This document shows positions 6,582-11,691 of a DNA stretch of 14,013 nt, piece by piece. The notes under the pieces were generated by a model that was not told the origin of the DNA, did no database searches, and saw nothing but the letters and a program-made list of their open reading frames with translations. The stretch covers positions 1 to 14,013 of the forward strand of contig CALMWM010000615.1 of NCBI GenBank assembly GCA_937873435.1, given 5' to 3'. The position numbers and the translations under genes are program-made. This DNA comes from an uncultured Gallionellaceae bacterium. Lineage in GTDB: Bacteria > Pseudomonadota > Gammaproteobacteria > Burkholderiales > Sulfuricellaceae. Positions within the stretch are counted from its first letter, which is position 1. Each line of letters starts with the position of its first letter.

Positions 6582-6698
6582 AGTTTTGAATGCTTGGTGT
6601 TGAGTGTTTAGTTGATGTCGTCACGCACGCGTGCCGGTGTTTGGCTATGTGCGAAGCGCATTCCACAACTCAGCACTAAACACTCAAAACTTAGAACT
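6582..6698. repeat. Two-armed degenerate 7-base repeat between convergent genes
   Basis: The right arm has ACT at 6668, 6675, 6682, 6689 and 6696, exactly seven apart. The left arm has the complementary AGT, or one-base variants, at 6582, 6589, 6596, 6603 and 6610. The arms share a perfect 13-bp inverted repeat (6600-6612 with 6675-6687) and a second 8-bp one (6582-6589 with 6684-6691). About 50 bases lie between the arms, including the 10-base palindrome gcacgcgtgc at 6625-6634. It could act as a bidirectional terminator, since it separates convergent genes, but there is no clear T-run. The right arm overlaps the end of tcdA. Confidence 0.7.
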
Positions 6699-7424
6699 GC
6701 TTTCACTTAACAGGCGCTGGATCACCGTGCCCGCCAGCATCAGCCCAAAAATCGGCGGCATGTAGCTGATGGTGCCGTTGACCGCACGCGGGCGGCCAGG
6801 GCCGTCGACCGGTTCGGGCGGTAGCGGCGCACTGGGTTGTTCGTCGGAGAAGACCGTCAGCACGCCTTTGCGGATGCCGTAGTGGCGTTGCAAACGCTTG
6901 CGCATCTGGCGCGCCAGCGGACACATTTCAGTGGCGCTGATGTCGGCGATTTTTATTCGCCCCGGATCGAGACGGTTGCCTGCCCCCATGCTGGATGCCA
7001 CGGCCAGGCCGCGCTGGATGCTTTTTCCGACCAGTGCCGTTTTCGACGAGAGTGCGTCGATCGCGTCGATCACATAATCGCACTGCTCGGGAATCTGGTT
7101 GTCCATATTGTCCGCAGTCAGGAATTCGCGCCTGACGACCAGGTCGCAGCCGGGATTGATGTCGCGGATGCGCGCCGCAATCACTTCCACCTTGGGCTGT
7201 CCGACGGTGGATAGCAAGGCTGGCAACTGGCGGTTGATGTTGCTGATGCCGACCACGTCGTGGTCGACCAGCGTCAGCCTGCCTATGCCGGCGCGCGCCA
7301 GCGCTTCAGCGCAATACGAACCGACGCCGCCGAGGCCGGCAACGAAGATATGCTTGCCGGCAAGCGTGGCGATGCCGCTGTCGCCGATCAGGATGTGGGT
7401 GCGCTCGAACTGGGGGGCTGTCAT
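6684..7424 (-). CDS. tcdA: tRNA threonylcarbamoyladenosine dehydratase TcdA
   Basis: TcdA, an E1-like ATP-dependent enzyme, cyclises t6A at position 37 of ANN-decoding tRNAs to ct6A. The 246-residue protein has the Rossmann nucleotide loop GLGGVG at 30-35, the VDHDVVGISNINRQ stretch at 53-66, YVIDAIDALSSK at 117-128 and MCPLARQMRKRLQ at 167-179, all typical. The C-terminal hydrophobic helix (about 223-239) probably gives membrane association, as in E. coli. Cys168 lies where CsdL/TcdA proteins have a Cys. The final residues SSSKF and the stop are read from the heptad repeat downstream. No csdA/csdE partners are adjacent. It is probably a single transcription unit, with a hairpin upstream ending the previous gene. 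Confidence 0.93.
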   Translation of the reverse strand: MTAPQFERTHILIGDSGIATLAGKHIFVAGLGGVGSYCAEALARAGIGRLTLVDHDVVGISNINRQLPALLSTVGQPKVEVIAARIRDINPGCDLVVRREFLTADNMDNQIPEQCDYVIDAIDALSSKTALVGKSIQRGLAVASSMGAGNRLDPGRIKIADISATEMCPLARQMRKRLQRHYGIRKGVLTVFSDEQPSAPLPPEPVDGPGRPRAVNGTISYMPPIFGLMLAGTVIQRLLSESSSKF

Positions 7425-7450
7425 GAAAAGGGGATCGTAGAAAACACTAA

Positions 7451-7495
7451 GGCGCCAAGTTTACCCCAAGTCGTGCATGGGGCAAGCTTGGCGCC
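7451..7495 (-). terminator. Hairpin between the DUF302-like gene and tcdA
   Basis: A 9-bp perfect inverted repeat, ggcgccaag at 7451-7459 and cttggcgcc at 7487-7495, encloses a second one, cccca at 7464-7468 and tgggg at 7478-7482. It lies 15 bases beyond the stop of the upstream minus-strand gene and 27 bases before the tcdA start. Read on the minus strand the stem is followed by a weak T-rich stretch. It probably ends or processes the upstream transcript. It could also sit in the tcdA leader. Confidence 0.5.
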
Positions 7496-7509
7496 GCTGT
7501 GGTCAGGCT

Positions 7510-8388
7510 TTATTTCTCGTAAGTTCCGCCAGCGACATGCGCCATGGTTTCCTGAATCGCATCGGGGGCGCCAGCGATGGTCATGAAGGTGCCCATGCCG
7601 AGGGAAGGCCATGCCAGGGCGATACGATAGCGTCCGTACAAGGCGCCGGTTTTGTTGCCGACGACGTATATCTCATACGGCATTGCGGCGATATGGTCTG
7701 CGCCGGTCTTGCTTACCCATGAACTCTCTCCGTTTTGGGGATCATTGAGCGCTACGCCGAATACCGCCAGTTTCTTGTCGGGCATGATGATTTCGTAAAC
7801 CTTCGCGGTGTGGTCCACCCCTTTGGCGAGGTTATCTTGAATGGCTTTGACGGCGGCCTCGAAGCTGGCGTGGGTTTTCAACTCGTTCTTGTCGGCATCG
7901 AATTTTTCCATGCCGAACATATAGCGGTAGCTCGGCAGGTCGCCGGCATCGACGTCGCCGCCGAAGCCCTTGCCCGCGCCGAGTGCCTTGGACAGTTTGC
8001 CCTGAACGGCTTTCACTGCGCCTTCGGCGCTGCCGAATTGTTTGCGGAAGTAGGCGCGATACCAGTAATCCGGGTTCATGTAGGAAACCGTGCCGTCGGC
8101 CTTCACACCGACGCGGATGCCGGCGCCGACGATGGTGGCACCGCCAGTGGCCTTGATGGCGTCGAGGATGCCTTTGTCGGCGACGATCAGCGAGCCGTAT
8201 CCGGGCAAGCCTTTGGGCGTGTGATGCCCGACGATCTCAAAACCTTCGGCCTGGAGTTTTTTCTCCACCGTAGCCATGACGGCTTTGACATCACCGCCCG
8301 CGACTTTGTCTCCGGCAAGGTAAGGCGATACGGCGAAAGCTAGCGGCGTCCAAATCAGGGCCGCAAAGGCGATCAATAATTTTTTCAT
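7510..8388 (-). CDS. Secreted protein with a probable tandem DUF302-like duplication
   Basis: The ATG at 8388 has GGAGG nine bases upstream and opens a clear Sec signal peptide (KK, hydrophobic 4-18, AFA before a likely cut after residue 19). The 273-residue mature protein has no Cys and should be periplasmic. It seems built from two related halves: about 32-115, ending GAGIRVGVKADGTVSYMNP, and about 175-285, with MPYEIYVVGNKTGALYGRYR. Both have a helix rich in Ala/Lys, an amphipathic strand, and a closing strand-turn-strand like DUF302 proteins. That family call is by eye and moderate. The function is unknown. It follows the FadL-like channel gene on the same strand, so a role as periplasmic partner of the channel is plausible but inferred. 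Confidence 0.65.
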   Translation of the reverse strand: MKKLLIAFAALIWTPLAFAVSPYLAGDKVAGGDVKAVMATVEKKLQAEGFEIVGHHTPKGLPGYGSLIVADKGILDAIKATGGATIVGAGIRVGVKADGTVSYMNPDYWYRAYFRKQFGSAEGAVKAVQGKLSKALGAGKGFGGDVDAGDLPSYRYMFGMEKFDADKNELKTHASFEAAVKAIQDNLAKGVDHTAKVYEIIMPDKKLAVFGVALNDPQNGESSWVSKTGADHIAAMPYEIYVVGNKTGALYGRYRIALAWPSLGMGTFMTIAGAPDAIQETMAHVAGGTYEK

Positions 8389-8409
8389 GTGTACGTTCCT
8401 CCGAAAATG

Positions 8410-8439
8410 AAAAGGGGCTGAAAGAAAACTTTCAGCCCC
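8410..8439 (-). terminator. Strong intrinsic terminator after the FadL-like gene
   Basis: A perfect 11-bp stem, ggggctgaaag at 8414-8424 and ctttcagcccc at 8429-8439, has a four-base loop and is followed on the minus strand by four T (8413-8410) and more T-rich sequence. It lies 34 bases past the FadL-like stop. The Shine-Dalgarno of the next gene (8398-8402) begins only eight bases beyond the T-run. Confidence 0.9.
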
Positions 8440-8473
8440 AGTTGGTTAACTCCGTTTCACTCAGCGAGCCTGA

Positions 8474-9916
8474 TTAGAAACGGTGGCTGTACATCAACTG
8501 CCAGTTATTGGGCTGGCTGTGCACAGTCGAATAGCCCATGGTGCTATTGTTGGAGGTCACCGAAGGCGCATAGCTATACGAGAAGTTCACGTCGGCAGCT
8601 TTGCTGAAAACATAACCGGCGCCCAGGGTGTAGTGGTTGGTCACGATGGCCGGGAACAGCGCGTTCATATCGCTATCCGGAACCGGGTTGTTGGCCAGGT
8701 TCATACCGGCACGCAAGGTCAGGGCATCGGTTGCCTTGTAGGCGGCGCCGAGTTGGAATACGTCCTGATCCTTCCAGTTCTGGTTGAATGTCACATTCAT
8801 CTGGGTGCCGCCCAGCATGAATGCCTGGGCCATCGGGTCTGACTGCGTCGAATCTGCACTGAAGGACATCTTGAAATCCTTCATCACGCTTGCCCAGCCG
8901 ATACGCTTGTAGTCGGCGGCAATCATCAGTTTGTCGTTTGCCTGGAACGCCAGACCAAAGCCGTAGGTTTCCGGCCACTGGAAATCACGCACGGAGATTT
9001 TTCCCGACACGGATACCGGCACTACGGATCCGTTCATAGGACCCATTGCCGGCCCCAATTTCGCGCCAAACGATACGTTTGCGCTGCCTTCCATGTCGCT
9101 GAGTGCGGTTTTACCGTGATAGGAGCCGCCGATGGTCAACTGAGGATTGATCTTGTAAGTCGCGCCCAAAGTGCCAGCCCAGCCGGTGGAATGTGCTTTG
9201 CCGCTGTAATCGTTGCTGTTCGAAAAGTCGAAGTAGCCCCAATTAAAACCGGTCATCTGCCCTGCGCCCATGGCCGGCAGGAAACGGTCGGAAACCATGC
9301 TGCCGCCTACCGTGCCGAGAGGGCTGCCCGGCATCATCATCGGTGCCATTTTGCTGCCCGGGATGAGCATCTGCAAATCCATGCCTGCCCAGACGAGTTC
9401 GATGCTGCCCGCAACAGTGAATTGGGAGTTGACATCAACCGCCAGCGGAACAATCACGCGACCTACGCCCACTTCGGAACGCACGGCTTTACCGGTGGGG
9501 CCGGCATCGCCCATGCTCAAGAACGAATTGGTGCCGTACTCGGTACCCATGCCGCCCTGGGCCATTACGCCAATGCCGTAAGCCAGGTTGCCCTGTTTGC
9601 GTGCCCAGCCCATCGCCGGCATGTAATAGGCATCGCCGCCGGATTTGGCATCGGCCATGCCGTTCATTTTGGTGGTAACGTCAGGATGCAGACCGCCTAC
9701 CGCCACGTCCAGGCGATCGCCTTGGGGCGCCAGGCCTAGTGTGGCAGGGTTGTTGATCATGGCGGCTGTGCCGTGGTCGTAGGCCATGGAAGTGCCACCC
9801 ATGCTATGTGCAATCGGGCCGTAGCCTTCCAGATTCATACCGTTGGTTGCCAGCGCGATGCCGGGAATAGCCAAGCCGGCGATAGCCAGCGCTCCTGCCA
9901 ATTTTTTTAATTTCAT
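8474..9916 (-). CDS. FadL/OmpP1-type outer-membrane channel
   Basis: A 480-residue outer-membrane beta-barrel precursor. The ATG at 9916 has GGAGG nine bases upstream. The signal peptide (KLKK, hydrophobic 7-22) is probably cut after ALA, residue 23. The FadL-type N-terminal plug is visible in NGMNLEGYGPIAHSMGGTSM (25-44) followed by NNPATLGL (55-62). The rest alternates polar and hydrophobic residues as barrel strands do, and the chain ends YSHRF with the terminal Phe recognised by BAM. The family moves hydrophobic compounds (fatty acids, aromatics) through a lateral gate; the substrate here is unknown. The length is typical. A Met-rich stretch at 183-221 is unusual. It probably has its own promoter and ends in the hairpin at 8414-8439. 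Confidence 0.88.
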   Translation of the reverse strand: MKLKKLAGALAIAGLAIPGIALATNGMNLEGYGPIAHSMGGTSMAYDHGTAAMINNPATLGLAPQGDRLDVAVGGLHPDVTTKMNGMADAKSGGDAYYMPAMGWARKQGNLAYGIGVMAQGGMGTEYGTNSFLSMGDAGPTGKAVRSEVGVGRVIVPLAVDVNSQFTVAGSIELVWAGMDLQMLIPGSKMAPMMMPGSPLGTVGGSMVSDRFLPAMGAGQMTGFNWGYFDFSNSNDYSGKAHSTGWAGTLGATYKINPQLTIGGSYHGKTALSDMEGSANVSFGAKLGPAMGPMNGSVVPVSVSGKISVRDFQWPETYGFGLAFQANDKLMIAADYKRIGWASVMKDFKMSFSADSTQSDPMAQAFMLGGTQMNVTFNQNWKDQDVFQLGAAYKATDALTLRAGMNLANNPVPDSDMNALFPAIVTNHYTLGAGYVFSKAADVNFSYSYAPSVTSNNSTMGYSTVHSQPNNWQLMYSHRF

Positions 9917-9982
9917 TAAGTTGTTCCTCCATTGAAGTGGTGTTACTTACATATTTGTCGCGACCCATGAGGGTTGTTGAAA

Positions 9983-10010
9983 ATGTTACATAATTTCAGA
10001 AGTTACGCAA
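9983..10010 (-). promoter_or_regulatory. Possible sigma-70-type promoter for the FadL-like gene
   Basis: On the minus strand TTGCGT (10010-10005) and TAACAT (9988-9983) are separated by 16 bases. Both are imperfect matches to the -35 and -10 consensus. The leader would be about 60 bases. The -35 element resembles the TTGCGC proposed for the rhodanese promoter. Confidence 0.3.
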
Positions 10011-10155
10011 GAAAATTGATGCTGATTATTTATGATCTTTACTGGTTTTTAAATAGTTTTTAGACAAAATCCAGATAACTCGATGAATGTTCGTGTTAAT
10101 TTCGGTTAGGGCGGGTTGTTGCATTTATGCCCGTCTATTGTCGGCCAAAGTAAGG

Positions 10156-10193
10156 AAAAAAAACAAAAAGGGCAGACCGACTGGTCTGCCCTT
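10156..10193 (-). terminator. Strong intrinsic terminator after dsrE2
   Basis: A perfect 11-bp stem, aagggcagacc at 10168-10178 and ggtctgccctt at 10183-10193, has a four-base loop (gact). On the minus strand it is followed by a long T-rich tract complementary to 10156-10167. It lies 29 bases past the dsrE2 stop and closes the rhodanese-tusA-dsrE2 unit. Confidence 0.92.
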
Positions 10194-10222
10194 AAATGGA
10201 CTGTTGCGGTAGTTGGATCGGC

Positions 10223-10729
10223 CTAGATGTACAAGCAAATATCCGATTCGCCGGCAAAGTCGAAGAACATTGCCGCACCGGCAAATTCCAGACCGTCAAT
10301 GAAGTCGCTGTGCTCGAAGCCGAATAGTTCGACTGTCATCTGGCAGGCGATAAACTTGACTTCCGCTTCTTGACACAGTTCACGCAGTTCGGCAATGGTG
10401 GCGACGCCGTTATTCTTGATGGTTTGCTTCATCAAAGCGGTTGCCAGCGTTTCGAAGCCCGGAATGTTAGCCTGGATAATATTGGGGATATTCCAGTTGA
10501 TGGCACGGAACCATTTCGGTCCGAACGGCATCTTCATCGGCATACCGGGATTGCCCAGAGGGCTGACTTTCAGGGCGCTCAAATCCTTGCGCACCAGTTG
10601 CAGGCCATAGAATGTGAAGAAGACTTGTACTTCATAGCCCAGTGCCGCAGCGGTGGAAGCCAGGATATAGGGGGGGTAGGCCCAATCGAGGGTGCCCTTG
10701 GTAGCAATAATCGCGAGTTTCTTGCTCAT
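10223..10729 (-). CDS. dsrE2: DsrE2-type sulfur-transfer protein (DsrE/DsrF/DrsH-like family)
   Basis: DsrE2 proteins are sulfur carriers encoded with TusA and rhodanese in sulfur oxidisers, where persulfide sulfur is passed along the set in the cytoplasm. The 168-residue protein opens with KKLAIIATKGTLDWAYPP, as the family does. It has two conserved cysteines in the ELCQEAEVKFIACQM segment (about 119 and 129), of which the second is the likely sulfur-binding residue; a third Cys lies at 165. The middle is Met/Pro-rich (about 57-75). The family is often described as membrane associated; here hydrophobicity is modest. Two ATGs are adjacent (10732 and 10729). I choose the second because GGAGG at 10739-10735 is five bases from it but only two from the first. 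It is last in its operon. Confidence 0.92.
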   Translation of the reverse strand: MSKKLAIIATKGTLDWAYPPYILASTAAALGYEVQVFFTFYGLQLVRKDLSALKVSPLGNPGMPMKMPFGPKWFRAINWNIPNIIQANIPGFETLATALMKQTIKNNGVATIAELRELCQEAEVKFIACQMTVELFGFEHSDFIDGLEFAGAAMFFDFAGESDICLYI

Positions 10730-10802
10730 CATTTCCTCCGGGTTACACTTGATTTAGTTATGGTGGAGCGATTTTTTGTTGTTATGATTCGTTCCAACCT
10801 GC

Positions 10803-11030
10803 TTATTTCTTCTTGAGGAAGAACATGAACTCACCGCCTGCTTCAGCGGAAGACAGCAACTCATTGCCGGTTTGTTTGGCGAAAGCTTGCATGTCCTTGA
10901 CGGAACCCGGGTCGGTGGCGATCACTTTGAGTACTTGCCCAGCGGTCAATTCAGCCAAGGATTTCTTGGTGCGCAGAATCGGCAGGGGGCAGTTCAAACC
11001 ACGAGCGTCCAGTTCTTTATCGAAATTCAT
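10803..11030 (-). CDS. tusA: Sulfur carrier protein TusA
   Basis: A 75-residue TusA protein. It takes persulfide sulfur on one cysteine and hands it to partners, in lithotrophs to DsrE-type and Hdr/Dsr systems, in E. coli to TusBCD for tRNA thiolation. It shows the family start LDARGLNCPLPILRTKKSL, with the CPxP motif at 14-17 and the sulfur-carrying Cys14. A second hallmark, DPGSVKDMQAFAKQTGNELL, spans about 41-60. It has no other Cys. GAGGAG eight bases upstream supports the start. It sits between rhodanese and dsrE2, the arrangement reported for oxidative sulfur metabolism, so that role is more likely than tRNA thiolation. A well-formed promoter lies just upstream, so it may be expressed apart from rhodanese. 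Confidence 0.96.
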   Translation of the reverse strand: MNFDKELDARGLNCPLPILRTKKSLAELTAGQVLKVIATDPGSVKDMQAFAKQTGNELLSSAEAGGEFMFFLKKK

Positions 11031-11069
11031 TTTTCAAACTCCTCAATATCAGTTGGTTAAAAACTAGCG

Positions 11070-11098
11070 TTTATAATACAGGCCTGTCGATATTGCAA
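11070..11098 (-). promoter_or_regulatory. Probable sigma-70-type promoter for tusA
   Basis: On the minus strand TTGCAA (11098-11093) and TATAAA (11075-11070) are separated by exactly 17 bases. The spacer contains the 10-base palindrome acaggcctgt (11078-11087). The predicted leader is about 30 bases, ending in the tusA Shine-Dalgarno. Confidence 0.55.
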
Positions 11099-11161
11099 CC
11101 TGAAATGCCGGGTTTTGAAAAAAACTCCGGTTCGCGTTCGGCGGGTAACGAGTGAGCGCGC

Positions 11162-11500
11162 TCAGGCACTCTTTGCCAGGTTGAGTCCCGATTGCATCCA
11201 GGCCATCACGCCGCCTTGCAGGTTGATGCTCTTGCCGTGGCCCTGAGCGGCCATGAAAGCGCAGGCCTGCGCCGAGCGGGCACCGGAGCGGCAGTAATAT
11301 ACATGGGGAATGTCCTTGTTCATTTCGCTGGCCTTGAGCGGCAGCAAATGCAGGGGGACATGGCGCGCGCCTTCGATCATGCCGTAGGCAACTTCGCCAT
11401 CGCCGCGAACATCGATCAAGGCCACTTCATTGTTTTTCATCAAATTGAGCAAGCCGTTTGCATCGATTTCGCTGAATCCATACATGTTGGTGTTAAACAT
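11162..11500 (-). CDS. Single-domain rhodanese (sulfurtransferase)
   Basis: This 112-residue cytoplasmic rhodanese moves sulfane sulfur from a donor such as thiosulfate or a persulfide to an acceptor, here most likely TusA. Domain features are the LIDVRGDGEVAYGMIEGARHVPL segment (28-50) and the active-site loop CRSGARS at 70-76 with catalytic Cys70. The closing LQGGVMAWMQSGL (about 94-106) is also typical. There is no signal peptide. An in-frame stop just upstream limits the start to the ATG at 11500 or Met6; a GGAGG lies 14 bases before the first, which is rather far. It is the first gene of the rhodanese-tusA-dsrE2 unit, 131 bases from tusA. It is divergent from the kinase gene. Confidence 0.93.
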   Translation of the reverse strand: MFNTNMYGFSEIDANGLLNLMKNNEVALIDVRGDGEVAYGMIEGARHVPLHLLPLKASEMNKDIPHVYYCRSGARSAQACAFMAAQGHGKSINLQGGVMAWMQSGLNLAKSA

Positions 11501-11539
11501 AGCTTAACTATTGGCCTCCAAAAAATATCAGTATTCCCT

Positions 11540-11567
11540 AATATATCAAAAACGGAAAAAGGCGCAA
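11540..11567 (-). promoter_or_regulatory. Possible sigma-70-type promoter for the rhodanese gene
   Basis: On the minus strand TTGCGC (11567-11562) and TATATT (11545-11540) are 16 bases apart. The -10 is a near-consensus match; the -35 is weak. The palindrome at 11567-11584 touches its upstream edge, as an activator or repressor site would. Confidence 0.45.
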
Positions 11568-11584
11568 TCATAATTATTTATGAT
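11567..11584. promoter_or_regulatory. Palindromic candidate operator between rhodanese and kinase genes
   Basis: The 18-base sequence atcataattatttatgat is a perfect inverted repeat of 7-base arms (atcataa and ttatgat) around ttat. It abuts the putative -35 of the rhodanese gene and lies about 110 bases before the kinase start, so it could serve either. An AT-rich palindrome of this size can also be chance. Confidence 0.4.
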
Positions 11585-11691
11585 CCTATAACGGGCATTT
11601 TTCGACGGGTAAATTGTTTCCGGTAACTTTTACTACTAAACTACCCTCAGCAAGGTTAAGGCGACTAACCCATAATTATTTCAACTATCTG

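Larger units (their letters stand above)
9917..10222. other. Intergenic region: leader and promoter of the FadL-like gene, terminator of dsrE2
   Basis: This 306-base, AT-rich stretch has no plausible gene on either strand. Its left end carries the GGAGG of the FadL-like gene (cctcc at 9926-9930 on the plus strand). The middle holds a possible promoter and a 13-base string shared with the rhodanese promoter region (10025-10037). The right end holds the dsrE2 terminator. I see no further ordered structure in 10040-10150. Confidence 0.7.

Noticed and set aside
6582..6698. CRISPR array or IS inverted repeats
   Set aside because: Units are 7 bases, degenerate and without spacers; there is no transposase frame between the arms and no target-site duplication.
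7735..8343. 202-codon plus-strand frame opposite the DUF302-like gene
   Set aside because: The minus-strand gene has a signal peptide, a good ribosome-binding site and hairpins at both ends; the plus frame has none of these.
10016..10030. FNR/CRP-type site (ttgat with a partial second half)
   Set aside because: Only one half-site matches; the second half has several mismatches.
10110..10135. Sigma-54 promoter-like GC elements upstream of the FadL-like gene
   Set aside because: The GC dinucleotides of the two boxes are 8 bases apart here instead of the 11 required, and the flanking bases do not match.
11108..11130. Terminator between rhodanese and tusA
   Set aside because: The stem is short with a bulge and there is no T-run after it on the minus strand. 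The nearby gagcgcgctc palindrome (11154-11163) overlaps the rhodanese stop and also lacks a T-run.
11614..11691. TTG start for the kinase giving 26 more residues
   Set aside because: No Shine-Dalgarno precedes the TTG, and the added residues are Thr/Arg-rich with no clear domain. The ATG at 11692 also lacks a good site, so this is not settled.
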